Shown: positions 49,801 through 59,869 of the stretch, one piece after another
Position numbering within the stretch: the first letter of the stretch is position 1
How the letters are laid out: each line of letters starts with the position of its first letter
Assembly (NCBI GenBank): GCA_907165135.1
Contig: OU015567.1
Coordinates: 13,149,001-13,213,000 of the forward strand
Direction: 5' to 3'
DNA length: 64,000 bases
Source of the DNA: Oikopleura dioica
Taxonomy: Eukaryota > Chordata > Appendicularia > Copelata > Oikopleuridae
The notes under the pieces: generated by a model
Told to the model about the DNA's origin: nothing
What the model saw: the letters and a program-made list of their open reading frames with translations, nothing else
Databases searched by the model: none
Made by a program: the position numbers and the translations under genes

Positions 49801-52800
49801 AGCAAAAGAAGTTTGGCTACCGTCAACTCCTCATTATTGGATCAAGAGACCGAGATGATAGTGTTAATCCTAGATTCTTTATTATTCTCAAGGGTCAGTC
49901 TAAAGAAGGCTACAAGATTGTCTTTGAGGCTTTAAAGGAAATGATCAATATTGAAAATTTTGAACTTACTTGGTTCGGCAGCGAATTTGTCGTGTGTAAT
50001 AACGTTGATGAGGACCACAATCGGCCGTTCGGTAGTTTTGAATAGCAGAGCAGCCGATTTTCCTGAAAAACTGTAAATTGATCTACAAAAAGAAACTTTG
50101 TCCTGATTCTGAATTTACAACTGTCTCGTCCGATTTCGAACCTGGGCTCAGAAATTCGATTCGCGAAACATGGCCGGAGAAGAATCTACGCATGGTTGGG
50201 TGCTACTTTCATTGGTTACAGAGTGTTAGAAGATATTTACAAAGTCATGGACTGTTGGCACTCTGGGAGAAAAATGGAAAGATACTCCAAGCACTCATCC
50301 ATGCGATCCCATTCATTCACTTGACCGAACCTACATTCTACGACACATTTATGCAGCTTTTGCGTCGAACACTTGATGAACTGTCTACACCACTAATCAA
50401 AGACGAGATTAATGAGTTCTACAGATATCTTTCTACGACGTACTTGAATGACGATGCTAAATTCCCTCCTAGTTCATGGGCCCTTGCATTATCGATAGGA
50501 GCGAGGAATGGTTCAAAATTCTTGACTAATAACAGTCTTGAAATCATGGTAAGTTACCTTTTTCGATGGGAAATCTTGTAAAAACATCGAATTCGTGAAG
50601 ATGCGATTCCAACTAAAATTAAATGTTTAGAACTCATCCCTGGTGGATCAAGGAATCAACAATGCGACAGAGCTATCTACGGTCATCTCCATTGCTAATG
50701 GCTTTAAAAGTGAAAGCTTCAGTACGGAAATTGCTAAGCTTGAGAGCAACAGCCAGCAAAGTACTAAAAATGACAGATTGTGCGCCTTAGTTGCGGTTGT
50801 ACGCTACGAGCAGCTAGCAAGATTTGACAAAAAATGCGCAGAAAATGGCTCAATCGAAGAAGCAATTGTTTCTGTCGGCTTCGGCTTGATGAGGGCCAGA
50901 TCAAAGGCCGAGTCATTGAAATCTACTCAGAAACTCCGACATTTTATCAACAACGCCACGCAACCAGAAACTGCTGTATTTCAAAATTTGATTAAAGAAT
51001 CAACAGCTGACGTATAGTTACTATTTTTTATACAAAAATAAAAATTATTTAGTCATACCAGTTTCAAGAAGCAATGCCTGTGATGTCCCCAGTTCGCGAT
51101 GAGCAAGAAACAGCTGGTGAGCAAGTTGACCCAGATCCTTTCGCTCAGCAAGGAGGAGAATTCGATTTGAGAAGAGTTGCGGCGCCAATCGCTCAGCCAG
51201 TTCAAAGAGTGGAAAGAAGAGTCGATGAGGAGACGAGCAATGATGAAGTCGATGTGCCAGCTGTTATCCATGAGTTCGACCCACCTCCAGTGGACTCTTT
51301 ACCGTCGGACAATGAGGATCGTGAGCCTGAAAACTGTAATATATCAAAAATGTAAATATCAAAAATTTAATATTTCTAGTTGAAAAATCGCCATCTCCAA
51401 TACATTGGGAACGACTTCTGGATAAAACCGATGAGATAGATGAAACGATCAGAAAACAGTTTCCAAATCGTCCTTCGTCTTCAGAATCGGAGCAAGGTAA
51501 CTGTCCATATTTAAAAAATAAATGACTTTCATTTAAGAAAATGACGAAGCCGGACAAGCTAATCGTTCTCGTCCAACATCTGATTCTTACCGGAATTTTG
51601 ATGACAGAACTAGTCCCGAAAAGCTGGTTCTATCTGAACCCAAGCAGCCACGGAAGTATATTCGCAGCGCAAAATCCGCAAAACAGCGCAAAACGCGGGA
51701 TCTTTCATTGTCAGATTCTGAATCGGATCGTAAGTTTAGTTTTATCAAGCAGAATGTTAATTATTCTAGATGAGCGCCCCGAATCTTCGCAAAATACGCG
51801 TAGTTTGTGCGCAAAAGTGAAGCGGAATGCGAAAAAATCAACCTATTGCGAGCATGATTCCCCACCAAAAAAGAAAAAGAAGAAAACTGAAGCCGAAGTG
51901 CGTTTGGCAGCCCAAATTGCGAAAGAAAAGAAAATTCTTAAAGAAAGAAATCGAAAAAAAAGAGAAAATGATCCTAAGGTAATGCTTGTATGTTTCTTTA
52001 AGAAAATAGCAGAATATTTAGGGCTACTATGCTGATATAGCAAATAAACGGCGTCAAACCATTCAAAGAAAAAAAGAACAAAATGAAGAGTTGATCGCAG
52101 AGTTACGGGAAGAGCTGGAAAAAATGAAGGCGGAAAATGCGAAATTGCGAAAACGCGAAGAAATGAGAAAAGCAGATATCCCAGGATTGTTTACACGTAT
52201 ATAATGGTTTCTTATTTAATTGTATTTAATTAGAATAACTTGATAAATAATAAAAAGACGATGACGATTTGATGCGCCAATTAAAAGAAGTACTCGCCAC
52301 TTCCGACGAAGAAGACTTCTGATGTTCTATAAAAAAAGCTCCTTACATTTTCATCAAACTCGTTACATTCGTTACGGACGATTTCCATAGGTCAGAGCCG
52401 TTACAAAATTACCGGGGCAAACTTGCTGTTGCTCTAGCGCCTAAGGGTTACATTGTAGCCCAAGACATCTTTATACGTATCGACGGAGAATCTCAAGCTC
52501 TATGCCAGTATCATCTCAGATTTTCGAGATCTCAAAAAATTTCGGATTTATGGCGATTTTTCATTTTTCAAAGGACTACGTGTCCCTAATTCAGCCAATC
52601 ACAGCACTGTATTTGACGCATTTGCACCGGTAAATTTGTAACGTCTCAGTTAATTGAAGCCGCTGAAAAATAAACCAATAAGTGAAAAAATTGATTGCAA
52701 AAGAAAATTCGAAACTCCTTTCCTATATATTTTTCTTCTTCGTTGGAGCTCCTAAAGATGGAATCGAGCACGTCGTTTTGTTGATTCATCGAGTTCCTAG

Positions 52801-54757
52801 AATTCGGAAGCTTTCTTTGTTGTCTGCGAGAAGAATACTGGCAGGAAGTTCTTCAATATCTTTCGAGGAGTTCAAAATCATGTTAAATTAAAGAAAGGGC
52901 ACAATTATAACGGGTAAATTCTTCTGGAGGCCCACAATTATAACGGGTTCAATATTCTCCCCGTTGTTATTTTATATGGTCAATTTTCAACACTGAGTCC
53001 TTTCTGAAATTGAAATTCTGAATTAAAATTTAAAAATGATAGACAGTATTTTAGTTTCGCAACTCGTAAAGCTTTAATGTCAAAAATTGAAAAAAAATAG
53101 AAACATTTAACTTATCAACGGTTTGTGCATCGAAAGAGAGAAGAAAACGCATCATACATTAAATACGAAAGGTTGAAGTTTGGAGGCGAAACAAAGCGGA
53201 AACACAGTTCATAAGTTTTAAGCGAATTGGGCAAAATTTTATAGGCAGTTAATTCTTCTCTAATTCCTCTGGCAGTTAATTCTTCTCTGATCTTCATCAT
53301 TTCCGCTTGAAAAAAACCGTTGATTTATCAACTAAATTCAGGCGAGCACAGCGCGGCGAATAAGGGAGGAGCGCGCCGCCCACGCGCGCCTGACTATTTC
53401 TCAGAAGAATCAGAAGATGAATTCCGAGCTCTTCTTCTCTCCGTTTTTATCTTCCAGGATCATTAACTATAGATGTGAAATCAAAGAGGCGATTTTCTGG
53501 CAGTTAGACTTTCTGGCATATTAGATTTTCTGGCATTGCCAGAAAATCGCCTTTGCCAGAAAGTCTAACTGCCAGAAAATCTAACTGCCAGAAAATCGCC
53601 TCCCTCTGGAAATCGTAGTCGCCACCTTCGGAAGATGATTCCCACTCATGGAGGGGCAGCTGATCGAATTGCGCGTTGCAACTCTCTTGTCCAGTTGAGC
53701 CGCACATGTTTCCGATGTTTTGGTACTAGAGAACAGCATTTTTAAACAATCGAAAATCAAGATGAATCTGACAAAATTAAGTTAAGATCAACTAGTTTTC
53801 TGCGAAAAATACAGTAGATGTTTCATAATGTGAAAAAACTCTTATTGAAAAGTGACGCTTATCACACATTTTCATCGAAATAAATCTCCGTTTTAAGCTT
53901 GTTACCTTGACTTCGATGTATTTTTGGCGTCCGGTCGAGCCTGTTCGTGATAAAATCCAAGCGCATGCATAAATTCGTGCTGAACGGTTCCTCTCGAGAC
54001 GCAACCCAGCGATCTAATGGAGATCTCCTGTTCGCTCACGCCCTGAAAGCCGACGTAGGAATAGCAGCCCGATCCACTCGTGATTTTGATCTTGCTGTCG
54101 TAACTTCTGTCCTTTGCGTTGACGAGTCGGAAGTCAATGCAGGTATTCGATCCAAGATCAAAGAGAGCTCGCTTGATGTCCTCTCGCAACTCGGCTGGGT
54201 AATTGTCTTGGAAGTAGAACGGAATCACGTGCCTGAAAAACAAAAGGTTAATTCAGGGAGAAAAAGGAAGATGAGCGGTGAATCCAATCTGGGCAAAATG
54301 GAATTCCCCGTCTTCAAAAAAATGTGACGGATGGGCTGACTGGCTAAACCAAAGCCACTGAGCTCATTTGCCACCTGCCCTGTTACTCGGGACGGAGAAA
54401 TCGCGCAGTAGCTACTGTACAAGAAACACGTGTATTTGAAACTTACTTGTTGTGTTCTCTGTATTGATCCCACTTGACAACAGCTCCAATAGCTCTGGTG
54501 AGCTCTCTTCTTCGTTCCATCGCGTCCGTTGTTTCGTTTCTGTTCATTCCATTCCTCGCCAAATACTGCCGGTAAAGAGGGTTGATGTCGAGAGTTGGGT
54601 CAATTCTATGTCCAATCGTCGATTGTCCCTTGTCGCGCATCTTCTGCGCCTGCCACTCGCCAAAAATCATATCGTCTTCGCGTCCACCGCGTTCCAATTC
54701 GCTTCCTGCAAATCGGGTATCAACAAGTTTACACAAGTTCCACGACAGTTCCCTCAT
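40870..54757 (-). CDS. astacin metalloproteinase with LDLa and thrombospondin repeats, interrupted by a MULE
   Basis: Read leftward: a propeptide-like segment (54757-54445; start uncertain, no clear signal peptide); catalytic domain [18 protein letters not shown], with zinc site [18 protein letters not shown] (54239-53909); then [14 protein letters not shown] to GGDYDFQ (about 53728-53607). The frame resumes at 46493 as SVMHYG, the astacin Met-turn, then [13 protein letters not shown] and an LDLa module split across exons 46175-45973, 44344-44306 and about 44280 ([17 protein letters not shown]). A chordate matrix-type module ([13 protein letters not shown]...WLIS), about six thrombospondin type 1 repeats ([32 protein letters not shown]) and a Cys-rich tail to TAA 40870 follow. 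Zn and Met-turn residues are conserved, so the ancestral enzyme was active. A 7.1-kb MULE (46495-53606) splits the Met-turn exon, and a run of five A at about 53930 appears one base short after the zinc motif. In this assembly the gene is therefore probably broken unless RNA processing or assembly error explains both. Confidence 0.8.
41930..42088. mobile_element. mariner-type MITE, 159 bp, with triplicated core
   Basis: Flanked by TA at 41928-41929 and 42089-42090, with perfect inverted ends CAGTGGTGAATCCTCG. The core GAATCCTCGATTGGGAAG occurs three times forward (41937, 41963, 42029) and once reverse (42064). It lies in an intron between two TSP1 exons of the astacin gene. Non-autonomous relative of 7722-7814. 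Confidence 0.88.
44567..45795 (+). CDS. coiled-coil RING-finger protein, nested antisense in astacin intron
   Basis: Start ATG 44567 ([17 protein letters not shown]). Short exons follow: [20 protein letters not shown] (about 44672-44767), a coiled coil [20 protein letters not shown] (about 44842-44965), then [20 protein letters not shown] leading into the RING. The RING is split by an intron carrying a TTAA element: CALCMKSF before it; [13 protein letters not shown] and [17 protein letters not shown] after it, stop at 45795. The C3HC4 spacing is right, so it is a probable E3 ubiquitin ligase or dimeric RING scaffold. The whole gene lies within the 44345-45972 intron of the astacin gene, on the other strand. 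No orthologue recognised. Confidence 0.75.
45202..45636. mobile_element. piggyBac-type non-autonomous element, 435 bp, TTAA TSD
   Basis: TTAA at 45198-45201 and 45637-45640. Ends CTTCTCAAAACACGGG and (reverse) CTTCTCAAGGCACG. Two near-palindromes, GGTCCAATAATTGGACC and GGTCCAATGATTGGACC, sit near each end. A TTAA target is the piggyBac hallmark. No transposase frame. It occupies the intron that splits the RING domain. Confidence 0.75.
46486..46494. repeat. 9-bp target site duplication of the MULE, left
   Basis: TGGAAATCG, identical to 53607-53615. On the minus strand it is CGATTTCCA, part of the astacin codons for YDFQ. Confidence 0.9.
46495..46645. repeat. left fold-back terminus of MULE
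   Basis: A near-perfect palindrome of about 150 bp centred near 46568. It is built from repeated CGATTTTCTGGC(A)GTTAG-type units and their complement. The outer bases form the TIR. Confidence 0.85.
46960..52322 (+). CDS. MULE transposase (multi-exon, two GA-AG introns)
   Basis: Exon 1 is 46960-47041 ([20 protein letters not shown]), exon 2 47259-47873, exon 3 from 49639. Exons 1-2 and 2-3 join in phase only through GA-AG introns (47042-47258 and 47874-49638), giving [16 protein letters not shown] and [19 protein letters not shown]. The catalytic core follows: HWFVDGKFF (first Asp), [25 protein letters not shown] (second Asp) and [20 protein letters not shown], all diagnostic of MULE transposases. 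C-terminal exons (50642-52322) encode a helical region, acidic disordered stretches, a Lys-rich patch ([12 protein letters not shown]) and a coiled coil ([18 protein letters not shown]), ending ATSDEEDF. Length is roughly 900 residues. Exon 2 has Cys/His residues (NWRCGK, HMNKC) that might be a divergent zinc finger. No in-frame stop seen, so it may be active. Confidence 0.85.
48069..48360 (-). pseudogene. captured EB1/MAPRE-like gene fragment inside MULE
   Basis: Minus strand. After the acyl-CoA synthetase segment, the sequence switches to [16 protein letters not shown], the C-terminal end of an EB-family CH domain (consensus [12 protein letters not shown]). A GT-AG intron then leads to [20 protein letters not shown] and a Pro/Ala-rich tail ending at a stop near 48069. 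EB1 proteins track microtubule plus ends. Only a small piece is present, fused to another gene, so this is a transduplicated fragment. The retained intron argues for capture at DNA level. Confidence 0.65.
48360..49510 (-). pseudogene. captured long-chain acyl-CoA synthetase fragment inside MULE
   Basis: Minus strand, introns retained. It reads TARTYGEF-like [58 protein letters not shown], then the AMP-binding loop [18 protein letters not shown] and [10 protein letters not shown], and jumps to [20 protein letters not shown]. Long-chain acyl-CoA synthetases have about 200 further residues between the last two blocks, so there is a large internal deletion, with a frame change at the junction (TTTTTTAAAC). 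An in-frame TGA precedes GTPTPDL, and the usual Gly of TSGTTG is Asp. It is clearly a non-functional copy. It lies antisense within the 47874-49638 intron of the transposase gene. Confidence 0.82.
52323..53485. other. non-coding 3' part of MULE
   Basis: AT-rich. It contains a direct repeat CACAATTATAACGGG (about 52902 and 52931) and a tandem GGCAGTTAATTCTTCTCT pair near 53244-53290. A short frame at about 52750-52891 is not convincing. Confidence 0.5.
53486..53606. repeat. right fold-back terminus of MULE
   Basis: A palindrome of about 120 bp centred near 53536, same unit as the left end but shorter, ending in the TIR sequence GCGCTCCCTC-like CGCCTCCCTC. Confidence 0.85.
53607..53615. repeat. 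9-bp target site duplication of the MULE, right
   Basis: TGGAAATCG, identical to 46486-46494. Confidence 0.9.
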
Positions 54758-55850
54758 TTAGAAAGCGATTAATGGCGGACAGTTACACGCGATCGCTTCC
54801 GTTTACGAGAAATTATAATGCAAGTGAATTTAACATAGATTATATTCCGATGGAATCGCTCATCAGACAATTTTCAAGAGCAATTTTTAGTTGAAAATCA
54901 AAGAAATAAGGCCAAAGAATCAAAGAGATTTTAGATATTTCGACTACTAAGAGGCTTATAAGATCATTTTTAGAAGGACTTGAAAGTAAGTGTTCTATGC
55001 GAAGGAACGCGTGGAAATCGGATCGATGCTCGGTGTCACCCAGAAGATGTGACAGTAAATACGATTATGGTTTCTCTAGGCAGCGCGCTCCCAACCCGTT
55101 GCGTCTAATTCTGTTGACGCTTTTCCAAAGATCAGCCCCTCCTCAGCTTTGCCGAGCCCACTGCCGACTTTTTAATTTATAAACTTAGCTTGGATTCCTC
55201 CTCTGATTTTCGAGAAAGCCGAGGTCTTACAAGACGAAAAACCGTAACAGTGGAGAGGCGTGAAATTTAGAAGAAACTTGTCGGAAGTGAATTTCCCACG
55301 GTGAATGATCGAATTTATTAAAACAAGAAAAATAAAGTCAATTGGTGTGGTGGAAGCTCCCGGAAGTTATTACGTACGGCGATAAACTACCGACCAGCAA
55401 TGTCGTGTAGGAATAATCTTGTTTCACCTTTAATTTTCAGAATGATGCATTTTTAACTTATTTTAGATTCTATCAATGAAGAAGAAAGATTGGGAGAAGA
55501 CACGAATCGACAAAAAGGCGAAAAACTTTTAAACCAATCAAATATTCGTATTCGGCCCGCGAGCCAATGAGATTACAGAAAAAAAAGGCACAAAATTTGA
55601 GTTGATTGTAACATTTTTGCCGATTCAAGCTAACCCTAACCCTAGCCTAGGGTCCCTAGGCCTAAAGATCCCTAATTTTGGGTAGATGCAGACGATTTCT
55701 CCTCAGTTTAAAAAGTGTATATATATAAACAAATACATCGCTTATTTATATTATTTTATATTCCTTATCATCTCAAGAACGCCTTTATCCCTCTTAATAA
55801 ATATTTGACTCTCAGAAGACCCTATCGACTGTTTTGGCGAAGCCATTGAA
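54758..55850. other. intergenic region
   Basis: AT-rich. A signal-peptide exon for the astacin gene would be expected here but none is convincing. At 55631-55645 there are two TAACCC units (telomere-like), and CCTAGGG/CCCTAGG follows. Nothing else supported. Confidence 0.4.
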
Positions 55851-57086
55851 ATGCAGGAAAATAAATTCATGAAAAGCTCAGCACTTTCTGATTACGTGGC
55901 TAAGTCCGTAAGTTTAGTCTTGGAGCGCGTCAATGTTTTCGATTCGCTTCCTTTTTGCAAAGAGGCTTCATCCTCTTTTTTTTCTGGGCGGAGTCGACAT
56001 TCTGGACGAAAGTTGTACGTTCGCGAAAACAAACAAACGCCAGATTTTTAAAATTAAAAAAGAGAGTTTCTAGCGGCGGGGCAAAAATTGAACACGTTCT
56101 CGTAATTCAAAAGTCACTTCCGCAAAGAATAAACTCGAAACCTGTTCACGTTTTGTAAGGGCTTAGACAGGTTAAAACCTCTTAATTCTTTGGCGATCAT
56201 GATTTTACGCAATCTTAGCCGATATTTTATAAAAACGATATCTGACACAGTGTTTCCTTGGAAATAATTTTGGGGAATCCTTTGTTTGTCCACGAACTCT
56301 TTGGTCATTACGCGGTTGTTTCAGCGGTTGGTGAAAAAAAGTCTTCCGTTCAATTTATCCGTTCTAATTATGCACCCAGCTAATTAGCAGCTCTGGGGCT
56401 GGATGAAGAAAGTTGTTACCCTCTCCTTGGCAGAAATCAGAAGTGAGCTTTGTTAGGCGCGTCCACGTGCAGCCTTTGTTGATTTGTTTTCCATTGCGAT
56501 TCGGGCCATTCTGAGACAAGCGGTGCCAAAAGTTCCTTTCGCGACATTTTGTTTGTTAGGGGCTGATTGACACTTTTTTTTAATTAAAAAATGCTAGAAA
56601 AAATGCCTCAAAAATATTGTCGAAAAAATCCATATCATTGGCTGAACATCCTATTTTTGCTTGGCCAAATTAAGGGGTAGACCTAACATATTTTTTCTCT
56701 TCAAAATTTTACATTTACGCCCTTATTGCATCAAAATAAGGGTGTCACTAAATTATTTCTTGAAAAAAAATTTTTGCTGAGAAAAAACGGGTCTTTGTCG
56801 TTTTCTGACAAGAATTTGACCAGATTTTATGCTACAAAATGGATGAAAATTCTAGTGTCTGAAGTTTTCTTTTAGTTGAGCGAAGAGAACAAAAGAAGGA
56901 TGTGCTTTATCTTCGACTGGTTGCGATTTTGGATTATCTCATTTCGATCTGGTGGAGTTGTGCTTTTACAAAAAGCGAGCTAGTCACGCTAGAGCATAAT
57001 GTGAGTTTGTTGCAAAAACACGCAACTGATTTCAATCGACACGGACTGCGCAACAATGACACTCAACAATTTTATTTCAAAGCGTA
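55851..57086 (+). CDS. weak candidate spliced gene
   Basis: ATG 55851 gives MQENKFMKSSALSDYVAKS up to a donor-like GTAAGT. An exon after TTTTAG at about 56876 reads VERREQKKDVLYLRLVAILD... to FYFKA, then stop. The AKS-V..., LISIWWSCAFTKSEL and FNRHGLRNNDTQQFYFKA pattern faintly resembles the C-terminal part of transposon-derived proteins in invertebrates, but the phase of the join was not resolved and no motif is decisive. Confidence 0.22.
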
Positions 57087-58266
57087 ATTTTTCTTTTTAC
57101 CTGAAACAAGACTCAAATAAAGAGGCTGAATTTTATTATAATTTTGTCCAAAAATGCTCCCTTTATAATATAAAATCTTCAAAAAGATGAAGTTATCTTA
57201 AGCCAAAAATTTCGGATGCTTTAGAGACGAATTTCGATTAGAAGTTTTGACAAAATTCTAGAGGGAAATTTACGAAAAGGAGGAGACGCCGTGGAAAGGA
57301 TGAAGGGCGCTTGTTTTTCATGACAACTCCTTATTACAAATCCACTTGTCCAAAAAGTGCAATCTTGCAATCTTGCAAAGGCGTAAAGAAATATCCTCAA
57401 AAAGCATTAAAAAAGGCTTGAATATTAATCAAAGGGCTTATTTTCTTTTGGCACCACTTTCCTTACAGACACATCTGGACGTCTTTATCCTTGGTTTGTG
57501 TTTATTTATACATTGTAGTCGGCAGGTTCCTGGGTTTTCTACATTGTCGCACATCAAAAGTACTTTTTTACTGTTTTTAAAGATGTTGCTAAATGCTTGA
57601 GAAGCAAAAAATGTCGAGAGTTACGAACGGGTTGACGTTAACTTTCAGATGTCCTTCCGCTTTTGCCAATCAGTCAGTTTAAAATGTGATTGATTCATCC
57701 ACGTTTGAGTACTCGGGCAATGGGGATATTGATGATTTGCGTCTGAGACTCTGAGACCTCGAAAATATGCGAAACTTTTATTTAATAAACCTAGTTTCGC
57801 ATGTTTTTCGATGATAAAACTACAAAGAAAGGCTAATTGAGGTCGATTTTACAGATTAATCTCACAACAAATGTTGCTAGAACAAATTGAAGCAACAAAT
57901 AGTTGTTGAATTCTGTATATGGTTTGTTTGAATAGAACACGATAAAAACAGAAAACATCGATCCCAAGCATTCTATTGAGAAGTAGCTCTATTTATAGCT
58001 TCAACGCGCAATCGTTTTAAACCAAAATAAATATGAAATAATTCGAACTAGACGCCTGGCACAAATTTTCTAAAATTTAATCTCAGACTTAGAATTCTCG
58101 ATCTCTCGAACTCCGACTTGCCCAATCTGCAAATTTTAGCAGTAGAGTAATCAAAGAATGACACCATATCTTTTCTTCGAGAAATGGTTGATCAGAAATA
58201 TGAAAAAGACCTTATTCTTGTTCGATATTGAAAAAAATACATAAAGTTTATCCACGACTCAATCAA
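57087..58266. other. gene-poor AT-rich region
   Basis: No supported feature. Confidence 0.5.
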
Positions 58267-58455
58267 TTATCTCGTTCCCTTGCATATGTGTTCTAAACAT
58301 TCCCCCTCAAATATTTGAAAAACGGTTCCTTGATCATGTAAACCAGCTTTAACGAGTTCGCTTCCGAAATCGTCACAAGCTCCTGCTTGCGTCTTCCAGT
58401 GCTGATCTCTTTTTCTGGCCACGCAAGTAGCCACCAGCGCGGAAAAGATCCGCAT
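58267..58455 (-). CDS. candidate small secreted Cys-containing peptide, 62 aa
   Basis: A single exon from ATG 58455: MRIFSALVATCVARKRDQHW, a plausible short signal peptide, then a chain with cysteines (GACDDFGSEL, EGECLEHICKG) and a stop at 58267. No family recognised. The high local GC compared with its flanks and the leader support coding, but one short frame is weak evidence. Confidence 0.35.
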   Translation of the reverse strand: MRIFSALVATCVARKRDQHWKTQAGACDDFGSELVKAGLHDQGTVFQIFEGECLEHICKGTR

Positions 58456-58600
58456 TATGTTGTGTTATTTCTCTTTTTTGTTGTTGTTGAAAAGCTTCTT
58501 CTTTTCGTTAATCTCTTTCTCTTCGTTGATTTCAAAAAATCAAATAAAAAAAATCGACTGTTGTGTTATTTACAAGTGGCTCTGTCTATTACAAGAGTAC

Positions 58601-59869
58601 CATGTATCAGAAGATAGGACTTCAATCGACCAAAAACTCCAGCGCCCACTCCTCGATCGTGAAAACGCAAGCGCGCGCCGCCTCACCGTCGCCACCTATC
58701 GCAAACTTACGAACCCAGCGCCATGGAGCAGCGAAATCCGCTACTCCTTCGCCGCGAATCGTCAATCGGGCAGGAGTTAACGGTCAAAATTCAATGTCAA
58801 TAATAAGCTAATAGTCAGTAACTTCGAACTTTACCCGAATATTTTCCTGAAGCTAGCGTTTTTTTTAATTACTGATGAAATGCTATCATACTGTATGTTT
58901 TCTGATACCAAGTTCATTGTAGACTACAATTTGTAGTCCCTTAGTCTGATTTTTTTCTATCGATTTATCAAAGAAAGGGTCTAATTTTGTGCTTGGTTCC
59001 GGAAGTTCCTTATCTAATCAAAAAGTACCAAAGTTGTTGTCTCTTGTTTCTCGTGTCATATTCACAATTTAACTTATCGTAATCGAAAAAGATAAAGATA
59101 AAGCATCGGGAGTATTTTTCAAATCCGAGAATTTCAAAAACGAAGTTCCATATTTTTTAGTTCTTCGTTTAAACTTAGAATAGGATAATTGTCGACTCGC
59201 TATTCTAGCTTGTCTTAGCTTGAATATGTCGATGGAATGGTAAATGCAGTGAAGAAATTCTCAAATACGCGTTTGGTCCTTAGAAACTCGCAACCAACAC
59301 CTTTTGCGTTTCTCAGCTCCCCGACTCTCCGGAGAAATACCCGATCAAGGGAGAAAAAGTGCCATGTAGAGCGCGCACCTTCAAATTTTTGACATGACTT
59401 TTTGGTGGTCAATCAAAAACCTCAATAAAATTTACAAATTTAATCCTTCACTTGCCCACGTGTTTGAAAATTCTCATGCAACAACAGTAGCTTAGCTAAC
59501 TGAAGCTAGAATTTTTCTCTAGAAAATTGAGAAAAATTTTGCAATTTTGAAAATTTTGCATGCAAAGGAGCTTTTTCTCTAGAAAATCTGTTGTTGTCAG
59601 GGGCAAGATCGTATAATCATCAGTCCTCCGACTTCAAGAGTCCGTCAAAGAGGTTTTTCAAGGTAAGATTTTAATTTCAACGCAAAAAAGCGACTGAGAA
59701 TTCAGAAAAATTGAGATACCGGCGAGGTGACTCCGAGCGACGCTTCAACCTCAACGAAGAAGAGCCAATAATTGGAGTAACGGGCTACTTCAAGCGAAAG
59801 GGATTGTCCCTTCTAGGTGACAACAATGGCCATCGGAAAGCCGATGTAGAACCGATAAAGAACCGATAA
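58601..59869 (+). CDS. hypothetical disordered/coiled protein, tentative model
   Basis: Exon 1 from ATG 58601 (MYQKIGLQSTKNSSAHSS, then AASPSPPIANLRTQRHG) is GC-rich and disordered. Separately, 3' exons at about 59627-59661 (SVLRLQESVKEVFQ) and about 59707-59869 (KLRYRRGDSERRFNLNEEEP, ending VEPIKNR) join by a GT-AG intron in phase and are followed by AATAAA at 59895. The 3' exons look clearly coding. Joining them to exon 1 is inference and they may be separate genes. No domain recognised. Confidence 0.35.

Larger units (their letters stand above)
46495..53606 (+). mobile_element. autonomous Mutator-like element (MULE), 7.1 kb, with captured host gene pieces
   Basis: Bounded by the 9-bp duplication TGGAAATCG, the classical Mutator target length. 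Terminal inverted repeats begin GAGAGAGGCGATTTTCTGGC and GAGGGAGGCGATTTTCTGGC. Each terminus is itself a long palindrome (about 46495-46645 and 53486-53606) made of GCGATTTTCTGGCAGTTAG units. Inside is a MULE-domain transposase gene (46960-52322, plus). An antisense chimeric fragment of an acyl-CoA synthetase and an EB1-like gene lies in one transposase intron. The element interrupts the astacin gene between Q and S of DFQ/SVMHYG. Removing the element and one TSD restores the host frame exactly, which is strong evidence for a clean and probably recent insertion. Confidence 0.93.

Noticed and set aside
49665-50045. Transposase starting at ATG 49665 as a complete short gene
   Set aside because: Upstream in-frame codons from 49639 join exon 2 through a GA-AG intron and supply the N-terminal domain expected for MULE transposases.
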